Under the pieces are notes generated by a model. That model made no database searches. It worked only from the letters and a program-made list of their open reading frames with translations, and was not told the origin of the DNA. Made by a program: the position numbers and the translations under genes. From positions 744,001 through 808,000 of the forward strand of contig NZ_CP099466.1 of the NCBI RefSeq assembly GCF_023921125.1: a DNA stretch of 64,000 nucleotides. The letters are read 5' to 3'. Within the stretch, counting starts at the first letter, position 1. The number at the start of each line of letters is the position of its first letter. Source of the DNA: Arthrobacter caoxuetaonis (GTDB taxonomy: Bacteria; Actinomycetota; Actinomycetes; Actinomycetales; Micrococcaceae). Positions 33,841 to 42,596 of this stretch are shown in pieces.

Positions 33841-34812
33841 ATGCCCAAACCCGTACTGACCATCCTTGCCGGCTCCCGTCCCGTGACCGGATTGGAGCGG
33901 CTGGAAGCACTCGCTGACGTGCGCCTGGCCACGGACGCGGCGGAGCTGGCCGCTGCGCTGCCGGGCTCGGAAATCGTGTACCTCTGGGACTACTTCGCCG
34001 ACGGGCTGCGCCAGGGATGGGCTGGGGCGGACGCCCTGAAATGGGTGCACCTTCCCGCGGCCGGCGTGGACCGGCTGCTCTTTCCGGAGCTCGCGGCGTC
34101 GAACGTGACTGTCACCAACGCCCGCGGCATCTTCGACGCGGCGATGGCCGAGTACGCCTTGGCCGGGATCCTCTACTTTGCCAAGAACTTTCCGCGCGCC
34201 ACGCTGAACCAGCGGGAGCGCCTGTGGAAGCACTTCGGCACGTCCAACCTCGCCGGCACCCGCGCGCTGGTCGCCGGCACGGGCAGCATTGGGCGCGCCA
34301 CCGCCCGGCTGCTGCGCGCCGTCGGCATTGAGGCCGACGGCCTGGGCCGCACCGCCCGGAACGGCGACCCCGACTTCTTTGCGATCCACAACAGTGCGGA
34401 CTTTGCCTCCGTTGCACGCGGGTACGACTACGTCATCCTTGCCGCGCCGCTGACGTCCGGAACCCGGGACATGCTGAACCAGGAAGTCCTCGCGGCCATG
34501 CGCCCGAGCGCGGTGGTGGTCAACATGGGCCGCGGCGAACTCGTGGACCAGGACGCCCTCGTGGCCGCCTTGTCGGCCAACGGGATTGCCGGAGCCGTCC
34601 TCGACGTGACACACCCCGAACCCCTGCCCGAATCCGATCCGTTGTGGGGCCTGGACAACGTGCTCATCACCCCGCATCTGGCCGGCGATTCGCGGACCCA
34701 CCTGCCTGCCCTGGCCGCCCAGTTCGAGGCCAACCTGGTGGCGTACCGTGAAGGCCGTCCGCTGGCGAACGTGGTGGACAAGCGGCTGGGATTCGTGGTG
34801 TCGGGCGGCTGA
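33841..34812 (+). CDS. D-isomer-specific 2-hydroxyacid dehydrogenase, NAD-binding
   Basis: A 323-residue dehydrogenase with the nucleotide site VAGTGSIGRATARLL (about 142-156) and the catalytic residues of the D-2-hydroxyacid dehydrogenase family: Arg in NMGRGELVDQDAL, Glu in THPEPLPESDPLW, and His in ITPHLAG. It should interconvert a 2-oxoacid and a D-2-hydroxyacid. The closest general type is the GyaR/SerA-like and phosphonate-dehydrogenase-like group, but the substrate cannot be told. It is separated from its neighbours by terminator and operator sequences and appears to be a single-gene unit. Confidence 0.87.
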   Translation: MPKPVLTILAGSRPVTGLERLEALADVRLATDAAELAAALPGSEIVYLWDYFADGLRQGWAGADALKWVHLPAAGVDRLLFPELAASNVTVTNARGIFDAAMAEYALAGILYFAKNFPRATLNQRERLWKHFGTSNLAGTRALVAGTGSIGRATARLLRAVGIEADGLGRTARNGDPDFFAIHNSADFASVARGYDYVILAAPLTSGTRDMLNQEVLAAMRPSAVVVNMGRGELVDQDALVAALSANGIAGAVLDVTHPEPLPESDPLWGLDNVLITPHLAGDSRTHLPALAAQFEANLVAYREGRPLANVVDKRLGFVVSGG

Positions 34813-34894
34813 TCAACCGAGATTCCCCGTCGGGGTTTTCGCCGCAATTTCCCGCCGCGGTTTACGGGCTGAATGGGGTTATGTCCCCTTCACC

Positions 34895-34920
34895 ATCGGT
34901 GTACCATCTGGTACATCGAT
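34895..34920. promoter_or_regulatory. TetR-type operator ahead of the DUF2867-tetR pair
   Basis: An inverted repeat with arms ATCGGTGTACC and GGTACATCGAT around a 4-base centre (ATCT). The inner six bases (TGTACC/GGTACA) match perfectly and the 11-base arms differ at one position. It sits 50 bases upstream of the DUF2867 gene. The TetR-family protein encoded second in the operon is the natural binder, giving autoregulation. Confidence 0.7.
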
Positions 34921-34970
34921 GCGCTGTGAGGCGCATCGCAAGGCATGGACTTCCCCAAGGAGGCGCCGCT

Positions 34971-35612
34971 ATGGGCGTTCCGAACCCCCAAAGTACAGTC
35001 CGCCGCTGGCGGATCGATGACATCACTCCCGATTTCCAAAATTACGGAGTCTGGGATCTGCCCACCCCGGGCGGCCGGGATGACTTTCCCCGTTTGGTCC
35101 AGTTGTTTGCAGGCGGCACGACGGCGGACAACCCCTCCCGCATTGCCCGCCTGCTTTTCGCCATCCGGTGGAAGCTCGGTGCACTGCTGGGCTGGGACGA
35201 TGCTGACTCCGGTATCGGCCGGAGGGTGGACTCGCTGCGCAGCCGCCTGCCGGCCGATCTTCGCCGGGCAGCACCCGGTCCGGCCTTCAGCACACTCCCT
35301 TTTACGCCCGTCTTCCTGCTGGAAAACGAGTCCGCCGCGGAAATGGCCAACAGCACGATGCACGGAGTGCTGCACCTGCGCTGGGTGCCGGATCAGCGCG
35401 GTGCCGACGGCGGCCAGAATGCCCAGGGTGACGCTGACGGTGCTTACCACGGACAGCTGGCCGTGCTGGTGAAGCCCAACGGGCTGTTCGGCCGCGCCTA
35501 CATGGCGGGGATCAAGCCGTTCCGGCACCTGCTGGTCTATCCGCCCCTGCTGCGCGGAATCGGCCGGGAGTGGCAGGACCTCAGCGCGCAGGGCAGCGGC
35601 GGGACCGCATGA
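34971..35612 (+). CDS. DUF2867-domain protein
   Basis: A 213-residue protein of the DUF2867 family, recognised by the W-x-D motif region near the N-terminus, FFxTPVFLLENESAAEMAN-like central segment and the closing GRAYMAGIKPFRHLLVYPPLLRGIGREW. The family has no firm biochemical function; it is often found with TetR regulators or NAD-binding oxidoreductases. AAGGAGG six bases before the ATG decides the start over longer frames. The tetR gene follows after 13 bases, and a palindromic operator precedes the pair. Confidence 0.8.
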   Translation: MGVPNPQSTVRRWRIDDITPDFQNYGVWDLPTPGGRDDFPRLVQLFAGGTTADNPSRIARLLFAIRWKLGALLGWDDADSGIGRRVDSLRSRLPADLRRAAPGPAFSTLPFTPVFLLENESAAEMANSTMHGVLHLRWVPDQRGADGGQNAQGDADGAYHGQLAVLVKPNGLFGRAYMAGIKPFRHLLVYPPLLRGIGREWQDLSAQGSGGTA

Positions 35613-35625
35613 CGGCCGGCAGCGC

Positions 35626-36222
35626 ATGAACGACAGCCAGACCGGATCCAGCCGGGAGCAGCTGCTGGAGGCAGCACTTGGCTACTTTGCCAAGAACGGC
35701 GTGCAGAACCAGAGCCTGCGCAGTCTCGCCTCCGGCATCGGCACCAGCCACCGGATGCTCAACTACCACTTTGGGTCCCGGGAAGGACTCCTGACCGAGG
35801 TCGTGGGCGCCGTCGAACGCCGCCAGCGCAGCGCGTTCGAGCAGCTGCTGGATGCCACCGGACCTGCCGGCCTGCCGCGGCAGGCCGTCCAGGACTTCTG
35901 GGACCGGATCGTGGAGGAGACACTCACCTACGGCCCGCTGCTTTTTGAGCTGGCTGCCCATGCCATGCAGGGGGAACCCCATGCGCAGGGACTGCGGGAC
36001 ACGCTGGTTCCGCCCTGGTTGGACGCCCTCGAGGAGATGCTCGTCCGCTCCGGACGGGAGCCCGGGGCGGCCAGGACGCAGGCGCGGCTGGCCCTCGCCG
36101 TCGTCAACGGCCTGCTGTTCGATCTGCTGCTCACCGGAAACCGGGCGGGCGTGACGGAAGCGCACCGCGCGTTCATGGAACTGGCCTTCGCGGATCTGCC
36201 CGGCTTCGGCAGCAGCGCGTAG
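35626..36222 (+). CDS. TetR/AcrR-family regulator
   Basis: A 198-residue regulator with the N-terminal TetR helix-turn-helix (LLEAALGYFAKNGVQNQSLRSLASGIGTSHRMLNYHFGSREGLL, about residues 13-56; shortened motif LNYHFGSREGLL) and an all-helical ligand domain. It is encoded 13 bases after the DUF2867 gene and so is co-transcribed with it. The inverted repeat at 34895-34920 is its probable site. The ligand is unknown. Confidence 0.88.
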   Translation: MNDSQTGSSREQLLEAALGYFAKNGVQNQSLRSLASGIGTSHRMLNYHFGSREGLLTEVVGAVERRQRSAFEQLLDATGPAGLPRQAVQDFWDRIVEETLTYGPLLFELAAHAMQGEPHAQGLRDTLVPPWLDALEEMLVRSGREPGAARTQARLALAVVNGLLFDLLLTGNRAGVTEAHRAFMELAFADLPGFGSSA

Positions 36223-36285
36223 CGCAGTCAGGGTTCCCGGGGCTGCGGACAGCGCTGGCCGTGAATGCTTTCCGGGCGGATGTTC

Positions 36286-36310
36286 GGGGCGGGGCGGGGC
36301 GGGGCGGGGC
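36286..36310 (+). repeat. Pentanucleotide repeat (GGGGC)5, possible G-quadruplex
   Basis: Five perfect copies of GGGGC followed by one TGGGC. Five G4 runs separated by single cytosines is a strong G-quadruplex pattern on the forward strand. Confidence 0.85.
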
Positions 36311-36356
36311 TGGGCGGTCGGTGCTCGGGGCGCGCTCGATCTGCCCTCGTTTCCTT

Positions 36357-36410
36357 TGCTGCAATAACGATGCTTGGGAGGCCTTGGCTCTAACCGACGT
36401 TATTGCAGCA
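36357..36410. repeat. 13-base inverted repeat with 28-base loop
   Basis: Arms TGCTGCAATAACG (36357-36369) and CGTTATTGCAGCA (36398-36410) are perfect complements. It lies between convergent genes, so a bidirectional terminator is possible, but the long loop, the A+T-rich stem and the absence of a U-tract are unusual. An end of a small mobile element is another reading. Confidence 0.6.
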
Positions 36411-36668
36411 GCAGATGCCCCGGCTGCTGAAGTTCCGCGCGAAAACACGGGGTGCTGCCAGAATTCCCACGCGTCGTTACCCGTGTTAAGGGTGTGACCA
36501 CAGCAGCTAACAGCTGTCCCATTGGCTGGGAACCTTGGCGTCCCAACTGGGTATCCCAGCCCGCGGCGGGCCCAACTGGTGCGCCCAGCATGCCCAGCCC
36601 TCGGCCGGGCCCAGTACGAGCGGCCCAACAACCCCAACCCGCGGCCAGCCCGGCAGGACCGAAAGTCC

Positions 36669-38381
36669 CTACAGCCGGGGAGTCCGCGGCGGTTCGGTCC
36701 GGCGGCTGCCCGTGGCCTCAAAGGCGGCAGCCAGCCGGAGCAGTGCGGTGTCATCCCAGCCGCGGCCTGCGAAGGTCAGCCCCACCGGCATGCCGGTATC
36801 CGCCATGGTGCCCATCGGCACGGTGATGGTCGGAATGCCCAGGTGCCGGGGAACCAGGTTGCCGTTCGCGACCCAGACGCCGTTGGCCCAGGCCGCGTCA
36901 GCAGACTCCGGGTTTGTATCCGCATCGGCGGGACCGACGTCGGCCATTGCCGGGAACACGACGGCATCCAGGCCGAGGGCATCCATCCAGTCCTCCAGAT
37001 CCCGACGCCGGGTCTCCTCCAATCCACGCACACCGTCGGCCAGGTGCGGAATGTCGGTAAAGGACGCCACAGGGTTGGCCCGGACGTGGGCGGGATATTC
37101 GGCGATGTCGTCGTCGAACCCGGTGTACCGGTCCGGCAGCGCTCCTTCGGGGTGCGGGAAGATCGCGGTGCCGTCGACGTCGGCCAGCCGATTCAGTGCG
37201 GGATCCCCGTTGGCAGCCAGGAAGTCATCCCACGCCCACGCGGAAAGGTCCACGATTTCGCGGTGCAGGAACTCCGGGCTCACGAGTCCCCGGGTGGCGA
37301 TGGTCGGTGCACCGGGCCTGTCGCCCTCGTAATTGGTGACGGCCGGGAAGTCCACCTCCACGACCTCGGCGCCGGCGGCTTCCAGGTCCCGACGCGCGGT
37401 CTGCCACAGGGCAAGGACGGATTCCCGGGTCTCAATCCGCTGCCCGGTGGGCCCGCCGATCCCGGGGGATTCTGCGGTGCCGGCGTCCGGGTCGGCGTTG
37501 ACGTACATCTTCGGCACGCCAAAGCGGCGCCCGGCCAAGGCGCCGCGGGCGGCGGCGGGATCGGCGACGGCGAGGTCAGCGTACGACGGCGGCCGCACCT
37601 CGGACGCGGCCGGAACCTTCACCCAGGGCTGGGCACGCCAGAAATCTCCCCGGGTCTCGGCGTCGTCCGCCACGATCACGTCCAGGACTTCGAGCAGGTC
37701 AGCCATGGTGCGGGTGTGCGGGACCACCACGTCCATGGTCGGGACCAGCGGCCAGTTCCCGCGCACGGAGATCACCCCGCGGGACGGGGTGTAGGCGCAC
37801 AAGGCATTGCACGACGCCGGTGCGCGGCCCGAGGACCAGGTCTCCTCGCCCAGGCCGAATGCCGCGAAGCTCGCCGCCGTCGCCGTGCCCGATCCGTTGG
37901 AGGAACCGGACGCGAAGGCCGACGTGAGGAAACCTGCGTTGTAGGGGCTTTCGGCCCGGCCGTACAGGCCGCGCTGCATGCCGCCGTTGGCCATGGGCGG
38001 CATGTTCGTCAGGCCGATCAGCACCGCTCCGGCTTCGCGGAGCCGGCCGATCGTGAAGGCATCCTGCTGCGCGACCAGGTCCGCGAACGCCGGGGAGCCT
38101 GCCGCCACGGTCAGTCCCCGGGCCTTGAAGCTGTCCTTGGCCGTGTACGGAATCCCGTCCAGCGGGCCGCGGGTTTCACCGCGGGCGCGGCGGGCATCGG
38201 AGGCGCGGGCGTCGGCCAGGGCTTCCGGGTTCAGGACGATGACAGCGTTCAGCCGCGGGCCGGATTGGTCGTAGGCCTCGATGCGTGCCAGGTACGCGCG
38301 GGTCAGCTCTTCGCTGGTGACGGTCCCGGCCTGCAGTGCAGCGCGCAGCTCGGCAATGCCGGCCTCGACGACGTCGAACAT
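36669..38381 (-). CDS. Amidase (amidase-signature family)
   Basis: A 570-residue amidase with the Ser-cisSer-Lys machinery: catalytic Lys in GIPYTAKDSFKARG and the serine-rich signature ASGSSNGSGTATAASFAAFGLGEETWSSGR, here given in part as SGSSNGSGTA. It hydrolyses an amide to acid and ammonia; the natural substrate is unknown. The ATG overlaps the stop of the agmatine-deiminase-like gene by one base (TGATG), so it is the last gene of the operon that begins with the MFS importer. No signal peptide is visible, so it should be cytoplasmic. Confidence 0.87.
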   Translation of the reverse strand: MFDVVEAGIAELRAALQAGTVTSEELTRAYLARIEAYDQSGPRLNAVIVLNPEALADARASDARRARGETRGPLDGIPYTAKDSFKARGLTVAAGSPAFADLVAQQDAFTIGRLREAGAVLIGLTNMPPMANGGMQRGLYGRAESPYNAGFLTSAFASGSSNGSGTATAASFAAFGLGEETWSSGRAPASCNALCAYTPSRGVISVRGNWPLVPTMDVVVPHTRTMADLLEVLDVIVADDAETRGDFWRAQPWVKVPAASEVRPPSYADLAVADPAAARGALAGRRFGVPKMYVNADPDAGTAESPGIGGPTGQRIETRESVLALWQTARRDLEAAGAEVVEVDFPAVTNYEGDRPGAPTIATRGLVSPEFLHREIVDLSAWAWDDFLAANGDPALNRLADVDGTAIFPHPEGALPDRYTGFDDDIAEYPAHVRANPVASFTDIPHLADGVRGLEETRRRDLEDWMDALGLDAVVFPAMADVGPADADTNPESADAAWANGVWVANGNLVPRHLGIPTITVPMGTMADTGMPVGLTFAGRGWDDTALLRLAAAFEATGSRRTEPPRTPRL

Positions 38382-39499
38382 CAGGCGCCCGCCTCAGCCG
38401 CGCTTGCCTTAGCGGCGCTTGCGTCAGCGGCCGCGCCTGCTTTAGGCATGCTGCCCAGGGGAGCCGGCTGCTGCTGGGTGATGCAGTGGATGCCGCCGCC
38501 GAACTCGAAAATGTCCCGCGCGTCGACCAGTTCAATGGTCCGCCCCGGATAGGCGCGGCCGAGGATGTCGGCGGCAGCGGCGTCGTTCGCATCCTCGAAG
38601 GCGCAGAGCACCACCACATTGTTGGCCACGTAATGGTTGATGTAGGAGTAGTCCACGAAGCCGTCCCCGGCGTCGATCACGGTGGGGGCGGGCACATCGA
38701 TGAGTTCCAGGGTCCGGCCGCGGGCGTCCGTCGCGGCCTCCAGGACCGCACGGATCTCCTGCATCACGTCACGGTCGGGGTGGCGGGAATCGTCCTGGCG
38801 GTGCAGCAGCACGGTGCCCGGGGAAGCGAAACATGCCACGATGTCCACGTGCCCGCGGGTGCCGAATTCGTCATAGTCCCGGGTCAGGCCGCGCGGCAGC
38901 CAGATGGCTTTGGACGTCCCCAGCCGGGCGTGGATTTCGGCTTCGACGGATTCCCGGGTGGCCCCGGGATTCCGGCCCGGATCGAGCTGGACGGTTTCGG
39001 TGAGCAGCACGGTGCCCTCGCCGTCGGTATGGAACCCGCCGCCCTCGTTGACCAGGGTGCTGGCGTGCACCGGCACTCCGGCGCGGCCGGCGGTGAACCG
39101 GCCCAGGTGCTGGTCCTTGTCCCACGCCGCCCAGTCCTGCGCACCCCAGCCGTTGAAGATCCAATCCACGGCGGCTACGGAACCGTCCGCGGCATGGACG
39201 AAGGTGGGTCCGGAGTCGCGCAGCCACGCGTCGTCCAGGGGGACCGGGAGCACCGTGATGCCGTCTCCCAGAAGCTCGTGTGCCTGGGCCACATCAGCGG
39301 GATCGGCGAGGACAGTGACCGGTTCGTAGCGGGAGATGGTGCGCGCGACGGCGGACCAGGCACGGCGGGCCCGGGCCAACGTCCCGCTTCCGGGATCCCC
39401 GAACGTGTCATTCGACGGCGGGAACGCCATCCAGGTGCGCTCGTGCGGAGCCCACTCGGCGGGCATGGCGGAGGCGGTCGAGGTGCTGGCGGGGTGCAT
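38381..39499 (-). CDS. Agmatine deiminase/peptidyl-arginine-deiminase family protein
   Basis: A 372-residue guanidino-group hydrolase. The family motifs are APHERTWMAFP at the N-terminus, LRDSGPTF (substrate guanidine binding), EGGGFHTDGEGTVLLTE, TRGHVD (catalytic His-Asp) and GGGIHCITQQQP with the catalytic cysteine. Agmatine deiminase converts agmatine to N-carbamoylputrescine and ammonia. The last 25 residues are an Ala-rich tail. AAGGAA precedes the ATG. It sits between a YtcJ-like amidohydrolase and an amidase, which suggests stepwise removal of nitrogen groups from an imported guanidino or amide compound. Agmatine itself is only one possibility. Confidence 0.87.
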   Translation of the reverse strand: MHPASTSTASAMPAEWAPHERTWMAFPPSNDTFGDPGSGTLARARRAWSAVARTISRYEPVTVLADPADVAQAHELLGDGITVLPVPLDDAWLRDSGPTFVHAADGSVAAVDWIFNGWGAQDWAAWDKDQHLGRFTAGRAGVPVHASTLVNEGGGFHTDGEGTVLLTETVQLDPGRNPGATRESVEAEIHARLGTSKAIWLPRGLTRDYDEFGTRGHVDIVACFASPGTVLLHRQDDSRHPDRDVMQEIRAVLEAATDARGRTLELIDVPAPTVIDAGDGFVDYSYINHYVANNVVVLCAFEDANDAAAADILGRAYPGRTIELVDARDIFEFGGGIHCITQQQPAPLGSMPKAGAAADASAAKASAAEAGA

Positions 39500-39523
39500 G
39501 TCTTCGGAGTTCCTTCGGGTCGG

Positions 39524-41212
39524 TCAGGACAGGGTATCGGCCGCGGCGGAAAAGACCGTCCTGCCGCCGGTAACGGTCAGTAACACCGAGTTGGCCAGCA
39601 GGTCCTCCGCCGGTCCGGCAAGCGGGTCGGCGGCCAGGACGGTGAAGTCCGCCATGTGCCCGGGGCGAATCTGCCCAAGGCTGGCCTCCGCACGGCAGGA
39701 GTAGGCGGCGTCGCGCGTGGCGTGGCAGAGGGCATCGGCCAGGTCCATGGCGTAGCGGGGCAGGTTCGCGACCAGCTCCGGGTCCATGGCGGACTTGCGA
39801 GTGGCCGCGACGTACAGGTTGGGCAGCGCCTGGTACGGGGCGGTGGGGGCGTCCGTGCTGATCGCCAGGACGGCACCGGCCTCGCTGAACTCGGTCCAAG
39901 GGTAGGCCCGCTCGGTCCGGTCATCGCCGAGCATGGCACGCCAGTTGTCCTGGATGGCCGGATCCGCGTGGACCGGCTGGACGGAAGCGACGACGCCGAG
40001 GTCCGCCAGGCGCTGGACGTTGGCTTCGGTGACGGTTTCCAGATGCTCGATCCGGTGCCGGCGTGTATCCGCCGGTCCGTTGACCCGCACCGCATGTTCC
40101 AGGGCATCGAGGGCGATATCCGAGGCTTCGTCACCGATCGCGTGCAGGGCGACCTGCAGTCCGGCGGCATCTGCGGCGGCCACTACGGGGAAGAGCGCTT
40201 CGCGGTCCCAGATCGGCCCGGAAGTGCTGCCGTCGGCGTAGGGCTCCTTCATGGCGGCGGTGCAGCTGTCGATCACCCCGTCCACAATGACCTTTATCCC
40301 GCACAGCTGCAGCCAGGCGGCCGTGCCGTTCGCGGCCAGTTCCGCCGCGAGTTCCTGCGCCCGGGCCACCTGCGCCAGGTTCTCTTCGGTGCTGTCCCTG
40401 CGGTGGATCAGCCAGTGGCCCTTCACCCGGAGCGGCAGCGTGCCGCCGTGCCGGACTAGGGCGCGGGTGAACGCGGCGACGTCGTCGTCCCCCACTGCCA
40501 TGTCCACGGCGCCGGTGACTCCGGCCGCGGCGTAGTGGGCGAAGGCGGCTTCGAGCCAGGCGTCGCGGTCTTCGTCGCGGGCCGCGTTGGCCAGGGCCGG
40601 CCAGACGATCTGCACGGCAGCGGTTTCATACAGCATGCCGTCGGCGGTTCCGGAGGAACCGCGGCCGATCCGTCCGCCGAGCGGGTCGGGGGTGCTGCCG
40701 TCGATGCCGAGTTCGGCCAGCGCGGCGCTGTTGACCCAGACCGAGTGCAGGTCATTGGAGTCCAGGTAAACCGGGCGGTCGGGTACGGCGGCGTCGAGCA
40801 GATCCCTGGTAGGTTCCGCACCGCCAAGTGCGCTGTGCAGCCAGCCGCTGCCCAGGACCCGGGGCAGTGCCGGGTTGTCCCGGACCGCCTGCCGCAGGCG
40901 TTCCTGCAGGTCGGCGAGGGTTTCCGCATCCCGGAGCTGGACCTTGCCGAGGGCCTGGCCGGTCATCAGCAGGTGGGTGTGCGCGTCGATGATTCCGGGC
41001 AGGACGAACGCTCCGCCGAGATCGACCGTTGTGGCGCCGTCGCCCGCGGCCTGGGCTGCGGGGGCGGTGTCCCCAGCGAAGAGGAAGCGCCCATTCTCGA
41101 CGACGAACGCTTCGACGGTGGGCGGTTCGACGGCGTCCGCCTCGTTATGCAGCCCGGCTGCATGCGGTCCCGTGGCCGTGAAGACGATGCCGTTGGTGTA
41201 GAGCGTGCGCAT
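39524..41212 (-). CDS. YtcJ-like metal-dependent amidohydrolase
   Basis: A 562-residue amidohydrolase-superfamily enzyme (amidohydro_3). Metal ligands are visible in LPGIIDAHTHLL (near the N-terminus), LHAIGDEASDIAL, HRIEHLETV and the late aspartate in AISTDAPTAPYQ, with a C-terminal strand LGQIRPGHMADFTVLAADPL. It should hydrolyse an amide or cyclic amide. The start at 41212 overlaps the MFS stop (TGATG); a longer frame to 41437 lies wholly inside the transporter gene and is rejected. The second gene of a four-gene catabolic operon. Confidence 0.86.
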   Translation of the reverse strand: MRTLYTNGIVFTATGPHAAGLHNEADAVEPPTVEAFVVENGRFLFAGDTAPAAQAAGDGATTVDLGGAFVLPGIIDAHTHLLMTGQALGKVQLRDAETLADLQERLRQAVRDNPALPRVLGSGWLHSALGGAEPTRDLLDAAVPDRPVYLDSNDLHSVWVNSAALAELGIDGSTPDPLGGRIGRGSSGTADGMLYETAAVQIVWPALANAARDEDRDAWLEAAFAHYAAAGVTGAVDMAVGDDDVAAFTRALVRHGGTLPLRVKGHWLIHRRDSTEENLAQVARAQELAAELAANGTAAWLQLCGIKVIVDGVIDSCTAAMKEPYADGSTSGPIWDREALFPVVAAADAAGLQVALHAIGDEASDIALDALEHAVRVNGPADTRRHRIEHLETVTEANVQRLADLGVVASVQPVHADPAIQDNWRAMLGDDRTERAYPWTEFSEAGAVLAISTDAPTAPYQALPNLYVAATRKSAMDPELVANLPRYAMDLADALCHATRDAAYSCRAEASLGQIRPGHMADFTVLAADPLAGPAEDLLANSVLLTVTGGRTVFSAAADTLS

Positions 41213-42495
41213 CAGGCGACCGCCGTCGTCGTCGTGGTTTCGGCGGGGAGTGCCGCTGCCTTTTCGGCGCGGACCGAGTAACGGGAAATGATCACGAACG
41301 GGACCAGCAGGATCAAGGTCATCACGGCCAGGAGGATGCCCAGCGCCGAGTAGCCGGCCGAGGCGGAGACCGCAGTGCCGAGGAACGGGGCAAAAGCGGA
41401 GCCGATGAGGTAGACCCCGAGCGCCGGAGCGGACCATTTGCCGGAGGCGTCCAGGGCCGCGGCGATGGCAATGATGTAGATGAAAGCGATCAGGTACAGG
41501 GTGTTCCAGAGAATGATGACGGCCATGTAGAGGCCGGAATCCTCGACCGTGCCGGAGATGAATTTCATGGCGGCACCGGCCACAAGCACAACGGCCAGCG
41601 GTACGGTGCGGCCCAGCCGGCGGCCGGCCAGCCCGACCAGGGCAGATCCCAGCAGCCCGCCGAGCGTGGACAGGCTGAGCACCAGGCCCATGCCGGTCTC
41701 ATCCAACCCGGCCTGGTCTGCGCCCATGGTCGCGGCGACGGCCCAGAGCGAATCCTCGCTCAGGCCCCAGAGGGCAAAGCAGATCAGCAGGCCAAGCCCG
41801 GCGAGTGTTGCTTTGCGGGAGGGGTTGCGGATGCCGACGCCGGTGCCTGCGGGGGTGCCGGTGGCTGCGGCGGGCTCGCGCTCCGGCGCTGCCGTGGCGG
41901 GCACCAGTGTGGCGGCGGGCGCCGCCGTCGGGCTGTCCGGAAGCCAGGAGGTTACCAGCAGGGCCGCCAGCGCGAGCCCTGCCAGCAGGCCGAACGCACT
42001 GCCCATCCCGGCGCCCAACGCCGGAATCACGAACAGCACGACGGACACGATGGCCCGGTTCGTGAAGCCGCTGATGCCGGAGGCACGGTCCGGGTTGCGC
42101 AGTGCACCCAGCGCGGCACCGGCGGAGGACACGGCGCCGCCGGCCCCAAGGCCGCCGAGAATGACGCCGGCAATCACTGCGGGTTCGGACGGAAGGAACG
42201 CTGCCGCACCGAAGCCGGCGGCGGTCAGCACCAGGCCGGCCCGGGCAATCAGGTAACGTCCGGACGACGCCGCCCAGCGCGAGGTCAGGAGGCAGGAGAG
42301 TGCGCACGCGAGCAGGGACGCTGTCATCAGCGTGCCGGCGGCCGTGACGGAGAAGCCGAGGTCCGCCGTGAGGGCGACGATCATGATCGGCACCAGGTTG
42401 GCCGTCATGAAACCGATGACGCCGATACCGAAGACGGAGACGGCCCGTTTGGGGGTGAGGGGAACCCGTCCCTCGGCGGAAATGGTCTGGACCAT
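41212..42495 (-). CDS. MFS transporter
   Basis: A 427-residue membrane protein with about twelve hydrophobic segments and the major-facilitator layout; a polar loop around residues 200-225 (rich in Ala, Pro and Glu) divides the two halves. GAGGGAGA lies just ahead of the ATG at 42495. It is the first structural gene of the operon with the amidohydrolase, deiminase-like enzyme and amidase, so uptake of their substrate is the likely role, although export cannot be excluded. A long palindrome 25-55 bases upstream is the probable operator of the TetR-family gene next to it. Confidence 0.85.
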   Translation of the reverse strand: MVQTISAEGRVPLTPKRAVSVFGIGVIGFMTANLVPIMIVALTADLGFSVTAAGTLMTASLLACALSCLLTSRWAASSGRYLIARAGLVLTAAGFGAAAFLPSEPAVIAGVILGGLGAGGAVSSAGAALGALRNPDRASGISGFTNRAIVSVVLFVIPALGAGMGSAFGLLAGLALAALLVTSWLPDSPTAAPAATLVPATAAPEREPAAATGTPAGTGVGIRNPSRKATLAGLGLLICFALWGLSEDSLWAVAATMGADQAGLDETGMGLVLSLSTLGGLLGSALVGLAGRRLGRTVPLAVVLVAGAAMKFISGTVEDSGLYMAVIILWNTLYLIAFIYIIAIAAALDASGKWSAPALGVYLIGSAFAPFLGTAVSASAGYSALGILLAVMTLILLVPFVIISRYSVRAEKAAALPAETTTTTAVA

Positions 42496-42520
42496 GATGT
42501 CTCCCTCGGTGCGTGCGGTG

Positions 42521-42551
42521 GAAAGTAAATGAATGAGTTTCATTTACTTTC
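42521..42551. promoter_or_regulatory. Operator with 13-base arms ahead of the MFS operon
   Basis: Perfect arms GAAAGTAAATGAA and TTCATTTACTTTC around a 5-base centre (TGAGT), between the TetR-family gene (ending at 42597) and the MFS start at 42495. The A+T-rich sequence stands out from its surroundings and overlaps where a promoter should be. The TetR-family protein encoded just upstream should bind here. Confidence 0.8.
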
Positions 42552-42596
42552 GGGGACGCTGGCCCGTTGCGCAATAGTAAAACGAAAGGGTTTCAG

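Larger units (their letters stand above)
36223..36668. other. Convergent intergenic region with G-rich and inverted repeats
   Basis: 446 bases between two genes that end facing each other; no gene is supportable. It holds the GGGGC array (36286-36310), a long inverted repeat (36357-36410) and two copies of CCCAACTGG (36542-36550, 36571-36579), a motif also seen in the array near 48.4 kb. Confidence 0.5.

Noticed and set aside
30559..34701. A 1380-codon open frame on the minus strand
   Set aside because: It lies opposite the family 3 glycosidase and the hydroxyacid dehydrogenase, has no domain, and its composition is that of antisense G+C-rich coding DNA.
36522..38552. A 676-codon open frame on the plus strand
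   Set aside because: Antisense to the amidase gene, which has the full Ser-Ser-Lys signature.
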